64,000 nucleotides of DNA from Sphingobacteriales bacterium 46-32 (GCA_001898485.1 MKTY01000020.1:186001-250000), one strand, 5' to 3'. Positions 1 through 9,409 are shown, counted from the first letter of the stretch. Notes: generated by a model not told the origin, from the letters alone. Program-made: numbers and translations.

Positions 1-1
1 C

Positions 2-1156
2 AGTGATGGACTGTTTTTGCCCCTGGTGGTTATTAACCTGCAAGAAAAGACATATATCCTCAATGACTCTGCCGATGGAACACCGTTGAAAGGATTTGAA
101 TTACTGGCTGTAAATGATCTTGACATCAAAGCTATTAAAGAGCGGCTATTTGCCAGCTTTGGCGCAGACGGATATATACTCACCTCAAAATACCGCTATC
201 TCGATTTCCGGGGATTGGCACACGAGTATGCCAAAGTAATTGATCAGCAGAAAGAAAACACAATTATCGTACTGAACCCGGTTACTCAAAAAAAGGAAAC
301 ACATAAACTACACGCCATTTCTGCAAGTGCACTGGCAACTTTACATTCCGCCGTACTCAAAACCAATACTATCCGGCAGGAAACTGACCGGCCAGCCCAG
401 TTGCAGCTTATGCCTCATAATACTGCCTTACTTTCATTCCGGACCTTTGCCAATAGTCAGTACCGTAAATACCAAATGGATTTCAGGCAGTTTGTCGATT
501 CATCGTTTCGGATGATAGCTGCAAACAATGTGAGCCATCTTATCATCGACATGCGCGACAATGGAGGCGGCTCCGAAGGCAATGAAGACTTCCTCTTTTC
601 CCACCTCACTGATCAGCCATATACAAAGTACAGGTACGTACAGGCAGCTGATACGAATTTCTCATTTTTACCTTATACCGATTATGCTGCTGAAGCTGAT
701 CAGCGTGAGCTGAGGCTGGAGCTGACAGAAGAAAATGAGTGGGCTACTGATGGGAAGCTCTACCGTAAATCCGGACTGTATGCGCCTGCGGCTCCCCGCC
801 GGGATGCGTTTAAAGGAACGGTATATGTGTTGATCGGCGGCTGGACCTATTCAGGCGGAGCCGAATTCGCCACGCTTATGAGAGAACACACCAGTGCTGT
901 ATTTATCGGGGAAGAAGGTGGCGGCGGCTACTCCGGCAATACCAGCGGTACCATACTGGAACTTACCCTGCCGGCAACCGGGTTGAAGATAGATATCCCC
1001 ATTATCCGTTTTTTTCTGGATACAAAGAAAGACAGGTTTGGCCGGGGCCTTATTCCAGAATATGCAATACAACCTGCTTTTACCGAATTTATAAAAGGTT
1101 ATGATGCAGAACTGGAGTTTGCCAAAAAATTAATTTCTGCTCCTTCCAGTCATTGA
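2..1156 (+). CDS. S41-family peptidase, 5' end cut by window edge
   Basis: The frame is open to the first base of the window, so the true start lies outside; the TTG at 17 is unlikely to be the start. The visible part is the C-terminal S41 (tail-specific protease/C-terminal processing peptidase) domain. Seen directly: a strand-turn LIIDMRDNGGGS typical of the S41 core, and WTYSGGAEFATLM, which sits where the family places its nucleophilic serine, followed by a glycine-rich GEEGGGGYSGNTSG. The family cleaves peptides in the envelope; many Bacteroidota members are exported and lack a PDZ domain. It ends 4 bases before a convergent serine hydrolase gene. Substrate cannot be told. Confidence 0.85.
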   Translation, partial: SDGLFLPLVVINLQEKTYILNDSADGTPLKGFELLAVNDLDIKAIKERLFASFGADGYILTSKYRYLDFRGLAHEYAKVIDQQKENTIIVLNPVTQKKETHKLHAISASALATLHSAVLKTNTIRQETDRPAQLQLMPHNTALLSFRTFANSQYRKYQMDFRQFVDSSFRMIAANNVSHLIIDMRDNGGGSEGNEDFLFSHLTDQPYTKYRYVQAADTNFSFLPYTDYAAEADQRELRLELTEENEWATDGKLYRKSGLYAPAAPRRDAFKGTVYVLIGGWTYSGGAEFATLMREHTSAVFIGEEGGGGYSGNTSGTILELTLPATGLKIDIPIIRFFLDTKKDRFGRGLIPEYAIQPAFTEFIKGYDAELEFAKKLISAPSSH

Positions 1157-1160
1157 TCCT

Positions 1161-2564
1161 TTACAACCGGAGTTTTTTCAACTGTTCTTTTGCATTGCTG
1201 TTTTGCGGATTCAGTTCGAGTGACTTTTCATAATAACGTATGGCCAGTTCCCTGTTACCATTTTCCATATAGCCTTCGGCCAGGCTATCCCATACGTTGG
1301 CCGAGTTGGGATAATCTTTTGTATTCTGAAGAAATAACAGAATAGCTTCGTCCTTTTTCTTTTCACGCAGCAAATTATAACCCATGTTGTTAAGCATCTC
1401 TTCGCTTATCGGCCCTACCCTCTCCCGGTTATAGGTCTCCAGGGCTGTTGCCACCCCGCTCCGCTGAATATTCTCATATAAACGAACGGCTACAGGGTCA
1501 AACTTGCCATAGGCAACAAACTTTAAAATATCATGTTCGCCTTTACCAAAAGCGATTGCCACGAGATCAGGAGCAACCGACAATCCATTGGCACTATTGG
1601 TAAAATACACCAGGGCATTACCGGTTTTGGTATCCGCCATAAAAAAAGCCTTGGCATCGCCCTGATCTCCCCAGTGCCAGCCATATTTCTTCTTCTTATT
1701 TACTTCGAGTCCAACTCCCAGGCCCCAGGCCAGGGTAGGCTGACTTTTATCTACTCTTATCTGCTCACGAAGCATATCCTGATGCATCTCTGTTTTTAAC
1801 CCCTTTCCGGTTAGCAGTGCAGAAAGAAAAACAGCATAATCGCGCGCAGTAGTGCGAAGGCTGGCGGCTGCATTAGCATCGGCATAATCTGCCAGTCCGG
1901 TAGCATTACCGATCCAGTCATGCCTCCATGCATATTTATCTTTAAGTGCAGGCAGAAATATCATACTGCTATGCTTCATTCCCAGCGGCGCAAATACTGT
2001 TTTAGCAATAATTTCCGCATAAGACATACCTGTCACTTTTTCCATTACCCGGGCCAGGTACACAAAGCCTTCTCCCGAATAGCTAAACCGCTCGCCGGGA
2101 GTAAAAAGTATGGGCAGTATCGTATCCGAATTGTTACGCCAGTTGGGGAAACCAGCCGAATGGGATAATACCATACGCGCGGTAATCTGGTTAATACGCT
2201 GATCACTTCCCGCATCATAATTGTTTCCCAGATATGAATTTAATGGCTTATCGAGATCGAGCGAGCCTATTTCCACGAGTTTTAATGCCGCATAGGCGGT
2301 AACAGCCTTACTGAGCGAAGCCGCTTCAAAAAGTGTGGAATCGGTGACAGCGTTATTTTGGCCTGCATGTGCTGTTCCATAATTTCCCGTCCAGGCAATT
2401 GCTCCCTTGCTGATCCAGGCAATACTCATTCCAGGGATACGATCGCGCTCCATCAGTTGCGGAATCACCTGCTTCAATTGCTCCGGCACCGGTTGCCTGT
2501 GCTGTGCCTGTAAGAATGAAACCAGATAGAAGAAGAACAAAACCAACAAAGAGCCTTTTTTCAT
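1161..2564 (-). CDS. Beta-lactamase-fold serine hydrolase with C-terminal TPR
   Basis: 467 residues. Residues 1-21 form a signal peptide ending LQAQ, so the enzyme acts in the periplasm or beyond. The beta-lactamase/penicillin-binding-protein-like domain (class C type, PF00144) shows the SxxK nucleophile motif S83-L-S-K86 and Y162-S-G, the usual Tyr motif, with a HWGDQG segment near residue 297 in the place of the third motif. The last ~100 residues form tetratricopeptide repeats (clear unit WDSLAEGYMENGNRELAIRYY). This fusion is common in Bacteroidota esterase/peptidase-like proteins of unknown substrate. ATG at 2564 is chosen because it gives a clean signal peptide. Confidence 0.88.
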   Translation of the reverse strand: MKKGSLLVLFFFYLVSFLQAQHRQPVPEQLKQVIPQLMERDRIPGMSIAWISKGAIAWTGNYGTAHAGQNNAVTDSTLFEAASLSKAVTAYAALKLVEIGSLDLDKPLNSYLGNNYDAGSDQRINQITARMVLSHSAGFPNWRNNSDTILPILFTPGERFSYSGEGFVYLARVMEKVTGMSYAEIIAKTVFAPLGMKHSSMIFLPALKDKYAWRHDWIGNATGLADYADANAAASLRTTARDYAVFLSALLTGKGLKTEMHQDMLREQIRVDKSQPTLAWGLGVGLEVNKKKKYGWHWGDQGDAKAFFMADTKTGNALVYFTNSANGLSVAPDLVAIAFGKGEHDILKFVAYGKFDPVAVRLYENIQRSGVATALETYNRERVGPISEEMLNNMGYNLLREKKKDEAILLFLQNTKDYPNSANVWDSLAEGYMENGNRELAIRYYEKSLELNPQNSNAKEQLKKLRL

Positions 2565-2714
2565 ACCATTGCATTTATTATAATACAGCTAAAATAATCC
2601 TTCATCCCAAACCGGGTCTCACTTTAACGAATTAATACCACATTCATTAGCCGTTCATTGTTTCCTTATGCAGCTGATCGATTTTTTCCGATCTTTTACC
2701 GCAGGTATCTCTTG

Positions 2715-4127
2715 CTAGTTGCCGGTCTTAAATTTAACTACATAATTACGAATCGGATAACCATCGCTGCTGCGGAAGGAAAGGCCGGTAAGCACCATTT
2801 CATATTCGGTATTGGGTTTCAGATCAAGCTCAAGACGGATGGCTTTATTATCTTCCGTATAACCAATCACCGATTTTAACGGAAAAGCCTGCCTGCCCAG
2901 CGATCCGTAATTAATGGAGTACCCCTTACCACGCATAACGCGGTCAAAGCGAACAATCAGCTCCTTTGTGGAGGGATCTACCTGTTGTGCGCCATTAACA
3001 AATGGCTCCATAGCAGCTATCTGCGGCAGATTTGATTCGTAAAGTTTTTTTGTTTGTGATATTTTTTGCGATGCTGTATGGAAAAATTCAATAATGGTTG
3101 GGTAAAAAACATCGACGGTGGTGTACCTGTTCCGGTTATTTTCGTATTCGCCCAGCAAGGCTACAAGATCTCTCATCCATAAAAAGCCGCGATTCTGTTG
3201 AATAATAATCTCTTCTTCGGCAATGGATTTATCTGCGGGGTTATTCTTCATCAGATAGCGTACCACTGAAGCCCTCACCAGCGATTCATTCAATACCGTA
3301 TGCCAGTTACGGTATGCCTGACCTTCCATTTCAGCACGCATCGTATCCAGCAGTGTCTGCATGCTTTTCTGCAGTTCGGAATTGTTTTCATACTTAGTCA
3401 GCAATGGGTTTATGAAGGAGTGGTTAAATTCATGGATAACGGTGGGCAGATAGCTCTGTTCTTTAAATACCGGCTCGCCTTCTTTATCGAAACTCCAGCT
3501 GCCCATAATGGCATATACCTGGTGTGTTTTGTTCTTCAACTCCACCGAAGGGCCATAGTTTCCACCCCCATTTCCACAGCCTACTACAATGGTAAACTGA
3601 TCTTTGGGTGCTATGCCATAATACTCCTGGTACCAGGATTGATTGAACCGTGCCAGTACCTGCCCGAATGCATTGATTACTTTCTCATAATAGGGCTTCT
3701 GCTGGCTGAAAAAAGCCTCAGCTTTGGCAGTCTTGTAAAACTTATTCAGTAGCCGTACATATTCATGCACCGCCCCGGGTGTCCATCTTTTATCTATATC
3801 TTTCTGCCAGTTGGGTTGAAGGGAAAACTTATGTCCCTTCTGCTGCAGGTTCACCGCAAAAGACATGACCGCATCGAAGCCAATGCCCAGTTGCTCCCGC
3901 ACCGTGACCGCATAGCGAATGAGCGTATCTGTTTTGTACGGGTCAAAATGAGAATGGATAGCCGCTACATATTTTTCAGCATCGTCTGAATTATATTCTT
4001 CATAACCGGCCAGCCGGGAAACCAGGCTGAGTATTTCTATCCGTTTATCGACCGAAGGTTTGAGCACCTGCGCGTGGGCCAACAGTGCCATGACTGCGAG
4101 CAAAGCCGTTAAGTAAATTTTTCTCAT
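2715..4127 (-). CDS. DUF4932 exported putative metalloprotease
   Basis: 470 residues with signal peptide 1-19 (cleavage after AHA). The body resembles DUF4932 proteins, which are frequent in Bacteroidota and have no settled function. A HEFNH motif near residue 233 (VIHEFNHSFINPLL) fits a zinc-binding HExxH helix, and a Glu-rich stretch follows, so a metallopeptidase fold is plausible. The C-terminal ~90 residues (from about residue 380) look like an Ig-like beta domain (IVRFDRVMRGKGYSI). It stands alone, separated from neighbours by 150 and more than 500 bases. Family call moderately sure; catalytic activity is inferred. Confidence 0.72.
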   Translation of the reverse strand: MRKIYLTALLAVMALLAHAQVLKPSVDKRIEILSLVSRLAGYEEYNSDDAEKYVAAIHSHFDPYKTDTLIRYAVTVREQLGIGFDAVMSFAVNLQQKGHKFSLQPNWQKDIDKRWTPGAVHEYVRLLNKFYKTAKAEAFFSQQKPYYEKVINAFGQVLARFNQSWYQEYYGIAPKDQFTIVVGCGNGGGNYGPSVELKNKTHQVYAIMGSWSFDKEGEPVFKEQSYLPTVIHEFNHSFINPLLTKYENNSELQKSMQTLLDTMRAEMEGQAYRNWHTVLNESLVRASVVRYLMKNNPADKSIAEEEIIIQQNRGFLWMRDLVALLGEYENNRNRYTTVDVFYPTIIEFFHTASQKISQTKKLYESNLPQIAAMEPFVNGAQQVDPSTKELIVRFDRVMRGKGYSINYGSLGRQAFPLKSVIGYTEDNKAIRLELDLKPNTEYEMVLTGLSFRSSDGYPIRNYVVKFKTGN

Positions 4128-4290
4128 GACTATGACTTTTACAATATCTCCAAAGATATTGCCTGTCTATGTCCGGTTTTCCAAATATGGATGAGCGGAA
4201 AGCCGGAATCGATGAGGCGTCGAATCAGCTAAACCACCTGTCTGTACTTTTCCTTCCCGGCCAAATTCCGATAAAGGCAAGTGGTCCAAT

Positions 4291-4313
4291 AGCCAGACCT
4301 CCGGTCTGGTTTT
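4291..4313 (+). terminator. Hairpin followed by T-run, orphan terminator candidate
   Basis: CCAGACC (4293-4299), loop TCC, GGTCTGG (4303-4309), extended by two more weak pairs and followed by TTTT. It has the shape of a factor-independent terminator read on the plus strand, yet no plus-strand gene lies upstream. It may end a short non-coding transcript or be chance. Confidence 0.35.
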
Positions 4314-4559
4314 CCACAGTCGCTGACTTACTTTATTAGAATAAACCTGGTTTACAAGACCGGGCAGTTATAATCGAACCAACTATAAGAACGAGCGTAC
4401 AACACCTCATCCCAACCGCTCTGCAGTAAAGGATTGTGCTGGTATGGCGATTGACGATCTGTGATGCATGTTCATTTGCCAATTTTTCATTTCCAAAACA
4501 ACTCCTTTTTCTTATCTGCCATACTATATACCCATATCAGGAAATAATGCAGACAACCA

Positions 4560-4567
4560 TACCTTTG
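4560..4567 (+). promoter_or_regulatory. Possible Bacteroidota -7 box for adh
   Basis: TACCTTTG matches the TAnnTTTG consensus of Bacteroidota sigma-A promoters, 107 bases before the adh ATG. No good TTTG box lies about 20 bases upstream, so support is weak. Confidence 0.25.
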
Positions 4568-4674
4568 CCATACCTGTGTACACTGCCAGCAAACCAGCAG
4601 GCTGATCGTCATATCCTGGCAATCCACAAGGGCGATACAAAGCCAAAAACATCTGTTTACATCAACCAACAATT

Positions 4675-5733
4675 ATGACAGCAACTAAAAACGCAAAAGC
4701 ATTTGGCACGCATGCTGCCGAAAAACCTCTGGAAGCGCTCAGCATAGAACGGAGAGAACTTTCGCCTCACGATGTGGAAATTGAAATCCTTTTTTGTGGC
4801 GTATGCCACTCCGATCTGCACCAGGCACGTAATGAATGGCACAATACCGTGTATCCCTGCGTACCCGGGCACGAGATTGTGGGCCGTATTGCTGCAGCAG
4901 GTAACCATGTGAGCAAATTCAAAGTCGGCGACCTGGCCGCCATTGGCTGCATGGTAGATTCCTGCAGGGAATGCGACCACTGTAAAGAAGGACTGGAGCA
5001 GTATTGCGATAAGGGGCCGGTTTTTACTTACAACAGTCCCGAAAAACAAACCGGCAAACAAACGTATGGCGGTTATTCAGATAGCATTGTTGCCGACGAA
5101 AATTATGTACTGCGCGTGCCGGCCAACCTTGACCTGGCTGCCACTGCTCCCCTTCTCTGTGCGGGCATCACTACTTATTCGCCTTTGAAACACTGGAAAG
5201 CAGGCCCCGGTAAAAAAGTAGGTATTGTAGGCATCGGTGGCCTTGGTCATATGGGTATCAAACTGGCCAAAGCCATGGGAGCAGAGGTGATCGTTTTCAC
5301 AACCTCAGCTTCCAAAAAAGAGGATGCCAAACGCCTGGGAGCAGATGAGGTGGTAATCTCTACCGATCCGGAACAAATGCGCCGCTATTCCAGGAAACTT
5401 GATTTCGTACTGGATGCCGTATCGGCCGTTCATGATATCAATGCCTACCTCGGCTTATTAAAACTGGATGGCACGCTGGCATTGGTAGGTCTGCCAGAGT
5501 ACCCGCTCTCCATCATGCCATTCAATGTGGTAATGCCGCGCCGCAACTTTACCGGTTCTGCCATTGGCGGTATTGCCGAAACCCAGGAAATGCTTGACTT
5601 CTGTGCCACGCACAATATAACGGCCGACATCGAGCTGATCAATATTCAACAGATCAATGAAGCTTATGAACGTATGCTCAAGGGCGATGTACGTTATCGC
5701 TTTGTAATTGATATGGCGTCTATAAAAGGTTAA
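4675..5733 (+). CDS. Zinc-dependent NAD(P) alcohol dehydrogenase, CAD/YahK type
   Basis: 352 residues, the full length for a medium-chain dehydrogenase. Catalytic zinc ligands are visible as GVC44 and GH66E. The structural zinc is bound by C97, C100, C103 and C111. The Rossmann motif GIGGLGHMG follows near residue 182. The closest familiar group is the cinnamyl-alcohol-dehydrogenase/YahK aldehyde reductases, which reduce a broad range of aldehydes with NADPH in the cytoplasm. It is a single-gene unit; its stop codon falls inside the left arm of a long hairpin shared with the convergent doxX gene. Confidence 0.93.
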   Translation: MTATKNAKAFGTHAAEKPLEALSIERRELSPHDVEIEILFCGVCHSDLHQARNEWHNTVYPCVPGHEIVGRIAAAGNHVSKFKVGDLAAIGCMVDSCRECDHCKEGLEQYCDKGPVFTYNSPEKQTGKQTYGGYSDSIVADENYVLRVPANLDLAATAPLLCAGITTYSPLKHWKAGPGKKVGIVGIGGLGHMGIKLAKAMGAEVIVFTTSASKKEDAKRLGADEVVISTDPEQMRRYSRKLDFVLDAVSAVHDINAYLGLLKLDGTLALVGLPEYPLSIMPFNVVMPRRNFTGSAIGGIAETQEMLDFCATHNITADIELINIQQINEAYERMLKGDVRYRFVIDMASIKG

Positions 5734-5780
5734 AGGATAAAGGTAGAAGGTTAATTGCCTTCTACCTTTATCCCTTTACC
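5728..5780. terminator. Long purine-word hairpin, bidirectional terminator (element A)
   Basis: Left arm 5728-5750 and right arm 5758-5780 are inverted copies matching at 21 of 23 positions, with a 7-base loop. The arms consist of words such as AAAGG, GGTAGAAGG and their complements. The adh stop codon lies in the left arm, the doxX stop in the loop, and the last doxX codons in the right arm. With convergent genes on both sides it most likely ends transcription both ways. Related elements occur near 9.6, 13.8, 21.1, 39.2 and 46.0 kb. Confidence 0.75.
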
Positions 5781-6167
5781 TCCTACCCTTATGCTGCCCG
5801 CGCCCAATAGCAGCAGGCAAACCAGTACAGCACTTACTTCCAGTATTTCTACAGAACCCTCCCAGCCATATCCTTCTGCCAGGTTGGCAACGAGGGCCAC
5901 CAGCATAACCAGCAACATCCCTATGGCAGCCGGTCTTACAGCCACTCCCAAGATCAGGCAAATGCCACCGCCTACCTCGATCAGCATGGCCATAAATCCC
6001 CAGAATACGGGGAAAAAATTAATTCCAAAATGTCGCATTACTTTCCCCAGGCTTTCCCATCCTTCTGCTCCACCCATCATTTTAAGCCAGCCGTGCATAA
6101 ATGCCATCGTGGTGCCCAGTACTATACGTAATATCAGCAGAGCAATATCCATTCTCCGTTGTTCCAT
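5751..6167 (-). CDS. DoxX family membrane protein
   Basis: 138 residues with four hydrophobic segments (about 8-24, 54-74, 80-98 and 108-124). The first carries the GxxxAFMHGWLKM pattern typical of DoxX/DUF417-like quinone-associated membrane proteins. The gene begins 5 bases after the dioxygenase-like gene, so the two are probably cotranscribed. DoxX proteins are linked to redox chemistry in the membrane, but the role here is not known. The C-terminal tail (GKGIKVEGN) is encoded by the arm of hairpin element A and so may be a by-product of that repeat. Confidence 0.8.
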   Translation of the reverse strand: MEQRRMDIALLILRIVLGTTMAFMHGWLKMMGGAEGWESLGKVMRHFGINFFPVFWGFMAMLIEVGGGICLILGVAVRPAAIGMLLVMLVALVANLAEGYGWEGSVEILEVSAVLVCLLLLGAGSIRVGGKGIKVEGN

Positions 6168-6172
6168 ACCTG

Positions 6173-6859
6173 TTATTTATAATTGGGAATATGAAATCCT
6201 AAATTGATAGCCAGCGTACCCCGCCACACGGCCTCATTATCTTTATTTAAATGAATGATCATATCCCCACCTCTTTTCTCTGCTTTTTCCCGTAATGCGG
6301 AAGTGACCAGCGGATCATCATCAAACCATACTTCATCAATATAATAAAGCGTCTTACCCGGTTCCTTTACCAGGATGTGCAGATGAGCAGGTATATTTTC
6401 CCCGGGATAGGGAGCAGGACGTATGGTATTAATCTGAAAATGACCATCGGCATCTGTCTTCAGCCAGCCACGCAGGTGGCCATGCCTGCGACCATGCCGC
6501 TGACCGGGTGCCGGTGAATAGTAGCCGCGGGCATCTGTATGCCAGATGTAGAGAAGAATATCGCGGGCGGCCGTAACAGCATCGGGCTTATATATACTGC
6601 CCGTTATCAATAACCGGTCACCCGGCTCGTTCTCACCTGATATATTCGCTGAAGAGGTAATACTTTGTAGCGGGGGCATGCCTTCATACATCGCTTCGCA
6701 GCCATCACAATAGTCACCCACCACCTCATCGCTGGCCGGGTCTGTCAACAACGAATCGGATTGCATACTGACAGAACCCCGGCTACAGCATGCTGCAGGA
6801 AGCAACAGAGGCATGGCAAGCAGGCCAGGCATCATTCGGATGAATGTATTTCTCTTCAT
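6173..6859 (-). CDS. Exported intradiol-ring-cleavage dioxygenase-like lipoprotein
   Basis: 228 residues. The N-terminus has a basic start, a hydrophobic core and LLPAACC, a passable lipobox, so it is likely a lipoprotein. The C-terminal 130 residues resemble the beta-sandwich of protocatechuate/hydroxyquinol 1,2-type dioxygenases. The four Fe(III) ligands can be placed: a Tyr in RGYYSP, the Tyr of APYPG, and both His of AHLHI. Known family members open catechol rings; extracytoplasmic Bacteroidota versions are uncharacterised. Its partner is the DoxX protein 5 bases downstream. Activity on an aromatic substrate is inferred. Confidence 0.78.
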   Translation of the reverse strand: MKRNTFIRMMPGLLAMPLLLPAACCSRGSVSMQSDSLLTDPASDEVVGDYCDGCEAMYEGMPPLQSITSSANISGENEPGDRLLITGSIYKPDAVTAARDILLYIWHTDARGYYSPAPGQRHGRRHGHLRGWLKTDADGHFQINTIRPAPYPGENIPAHLHILVKEPGKTLYYIDEVWFDDDPLVTSALREKAEKRGGDMIIHLNKDNEAVWRGTLAINLGFHIPNYK

Positions 6860-6958
6860 ATTCGCTATTTATCCAAAAATGCGGGGTCATAGCAGGAAGC
6901 AGAAAACATTTACACCATCTGTGCTTTATGCTTGATAAACCGGAGACTTTATCTGAAT

Positions 6959-6983
6959 CGTACCGGCTCCTGAAGCCGGTACG
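6959..6983 (-). terminator. Hairpin after the outer-membrane barrel gene
   Basis: A perfect 10-bp stem: CGTACCGGCT (6959-6968) and AGCCGGTACG (6974-6983) around a 5-base loop, just 3' of the minus-strand barrel gene. Likely terminator; the T-run is poor. Confidence 0.6.
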
Positions 6984-6991
6984 CAGATTAT

Positions 6992-9409
6992 TTATTTACC
7001 GCCGTTATTAACGTCGTCATTAGAAATGCCCCGTTTGTTCTTTTTAATGCCAGCAGCCAACCGGCCAAACTTATAACTCAGGCTGAAATTGAAGTTGCGG
7101 TAAATGATATGTTCTGTATTTGATTGATAAAAATCGGGCGTAGACGAATACTGTTTGAATGAATAATGTTTCAGGCCAAAATTATTGAGAACAAGGTTTA
7201 GGGACAAACGTTTATCAAACCACATCTTACCAGCGGTTACGGAGTAGTAATAATAATCATCCGAACTGCCCTGCAGTGTGATGTACCGCCTGTTGAATCC
7301 TATATTGGCTCCGAACGTCCATTCACTGCCTGGGCGGTATGTAAAACTGGCAAAGCTGTTGGTACGTATGCCCTCATTGCTGAAAAACCGGCCATTATAG
7401 GGCCCCTTCACCCATACATAAAACGCCCCTGTATTGAAACTGACAGAAAACTTACCCATCGGATAGTTGCCGGTAATGTTTAGACGAAGAACAGAGTTGA
7501 CACCAATATTATCGTAGGTAGTTTCGGTAAGCGTATCTGACAGGATGCGTACCACATTCATAATTGTGCCGCCTGAGTACAGGTAACTCGCCCGGAGATT
7601 CAATGTGCCTTTTCCTGTTTTGGTATAACCCAATTCGCCCTGATAGCTTTGTACTGCTTTCAGACCGGGATTGCCGGAGGAGATCAGTTGCGGATTGGAT
7701 TTATCTACAAAAGGATTGAGAAGCCAGATACCCGGCCGTTCTATACGACTGCTAAAACCGGCTGTAAGTGTTTGATTGCCGGACAGTGAACGCATCAGGG
7801 ATAATACGGGGGTGAAATTAGTATACTGCCTGTTTATACCTGTACCTGTTGTTTTAAAATCGGCATCAATCAGGGTATGCTCCAGCCGAACCCCCAACCT
7901 CACCGTTACCGCATTTATTTTCCAGTTCCAGGAGTTATAAAAAGCCAGCACGTTTTGCTGATAGCTGAAATCGTTGGTACGGCCCGGGTCTTCCACTGGC
8001 CCCTGCGGCTCCTGATTATATACTGATGCCCGGCTTGTATTACTACGCAGAATAACTTTTATACCTGTTTCCATACTGGCTGCACCAAATGGATGCATAT
8101 AGTCCAGCTGAAGGGTATTTTCTTTTGCGGCCGAGCGGTTATACTGATCGTTGTCAGGGCCGTTGTAATTTGTTTTATCTGTAATACGGCTCGATACTGT
8201 GTAATTATTTACAAAAACATTGTACCGGTATGAAAACGTGAGCAACTGCTGTGTTTTTTTCCGGAAGCCGCGCTGATAATTGAACCCGATGTCTCCTGAC
8301 TGCCAGGGTGTTCGTTGATTATTGGTAATTGTATACAACTGCTGTTCCGCACCCGGATCATCCTTACCAAAAACAGAATTAAGGGTTGCGATTCTCCGCG
8401 AAATACCTGATCCTATATAACCGGAAACGGTAAACAGGTTTAAACTGTCTGCTTCGAAACTGAGTTCAGCATTGCTAAAGAATGAACGTCCCCACTGCTT
8501 ACTGAAGTTTTGCTGCTCAAATACCGAAGCCGGGTCATAGGTTTGGCGGTAATTGCCGGAATACACATCGGTTTTGACCCGGTAGCTACGACTGACCGAC
8601 GCACTCGCACCCCATTTGTTTTGCCGGAAAGTGCCAGTACCTGTAGCACTGGGACCGAATGGAATGCTGTTGCGAGCGGTAATAGTTGCATTGTAGCCAT
8701 TATCTGTTCTTTTATTTAAAACAATATTTATAATACCAGCGAGGCCTTCGCTATCATACCTGGCCGGTGGTGTAGTGATCACTTCTATCTTTTGCACAAC
8801 CGATGCCGGCATGGCCCGCAAGGCATCTTTTGGACTGTTGGTCAGCAATGCAGATGGTTTACCATTAATGAAGATGCGGTAACTACCGCTTCCCTGCAGC
8901 TGAATATTGTCGTCGCCGTCAACCGACAGCAGGGGCACCTTCCGCAACAACTCCATTACCGTCTGCGCCTTGTTGTCGGGATCTGCCTGCACATCGTAGC
9001 TAAGGCGATCTATTTCCTGTTTTATCAGCGGACGACTACTCTTTACAATGACTTCACCAAGATTACCTGTTGCAGGTTGCAGCCAGATTCGACCAATATC
9101 AATTGTACTGTTCTGTTTAAATAGACTGTCTGGCAAAAAAACAGTCTTACCTGAATACCCTATCAATGTGATCGCCAGCAGATGACTGCCCGTTGGCACC
9201 TGCAGCAATTGAAAGCGGCCATCGGTGGCACTCAGGCTAGCGGCTACCTGTTTACGATTTATATCACTTCTTATTTCGAGGCTGACCATTCCCAACGGCT
9301 GTTGGGTACTGGAATCTCCAACGTATCCATTAATAGTATAGGAAGCAGGCTGGCGAGCCTGTACAATCACTGAAAAAAGTGTGGCCGTAACAAAGAAAAT
9401 CTTTCTCAT
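6992..9409 (-). CDS. TonB-dependent-receptor-like outer membrane beta-barrel protein
   Basis: 805 residues with signal peptide (to about residue 18). Order: carboxypeptidase-regulatory-like beta domain about 25-110, plug-like domain about 120-235 (GEVIVKSSRPL ... VEVITTPPARYDSEGLAGIINIVL), then a barrel with many aromatic-ended strands. This matches the outer membrane beta-barrel family PF14905 rather than SusC; no SusD gene is nearby, so glycan import is not indicated. Barrels of this type are widespread in Chitinophagaceae and mostly of unknown ligand. Single-gene unit ended by the hairpin at 6959-6983. Confidence 0.9.
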   Translation of the reverse strand: MRKIFFVTATLFSVIVQARQPASYTINGYVGDSSTQQPLGMVSLEIRSDINRKQVAASLSATDGRFQLLQVPTGSHLLAITLIGYSGKTVFLPDSLFKQNSTIDIGRIWLQPATGNLGEVIVKSSRPLIKQEIDRLSYDVQADPDNKAQTVMELLRKVPLLSVDGDDNIQLQGSGSYRIFINGKPSALLTNSPKDALRAMPASVVQKIEVITTPPARYDSEGLAGIINIVLNKRTDNGYNATITARNSIPFGPSATGTGTFRQNKWGASASVSRSYRVKTDVYSGNYRQTYDPASVFEQQNFSKQWGRSFFSNAELSFEADSLNLFTVSGYIGSGISRRIATLNSVFGKDDPGAEQQLYTITNNQRTPWQSGDIGFNYQRGFRKKTQQLLTFSYRYNVFVNNYTVSSRITDKTNYNGPDNDQYNRSAAKENTLQLDYMHPFGAASMETGIKVILRSNTSRASVYNQEPQGPVEDPGRTNDFSYQQNVLAFYNSWNWKINAVTVRLGVRLEHTLIDADFKTTGTGINRQYTNFTPVLSLMRSLSGNQTLTAGFSSRIERPGIWLLNPFVDKSNPQLISSGNPGLKAVQSYQGELGYTKTGKGTLNLRASYLYSGGTIMNVVRILSDTLTETTYDNIGVNSVLRLNITGNYPMGKFSVSFNTGAFYVWVKGPYNGRFFSNEGIRTNSFASFTYRPGSEWTFGANIGFNRRYITLQGSSDDYYYYSVTAGKMWFDKRLSLNLVLNNFGLKHYSFKQYSSTPDFYQSNTEHIIYRNFNFSLSYKFGRLAAGIKKNKRGISNDDVNNGGK

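Larger units (their letters stand above)
4128..4674. other. Intergenic region between DUF4932 gene and adh
   Basis: 547 bases between divergent genes. No convincing coding region: the one longish frame on the plus strand overlaps the adh start and resembles nothing. It contains a hairpin with a T-run (listed separately) and a weak promoter-like box before adh. It presumably holds promoters for both flanking genes. Confidence 0.5.

Noticed and set aside
4436-4678. An 80-codon plus-strand frame before adh
   Set aside because: It overlaps the adh start, has no protein-like composition or recognisable motif, and starts without a leader signal. Treated as chance.
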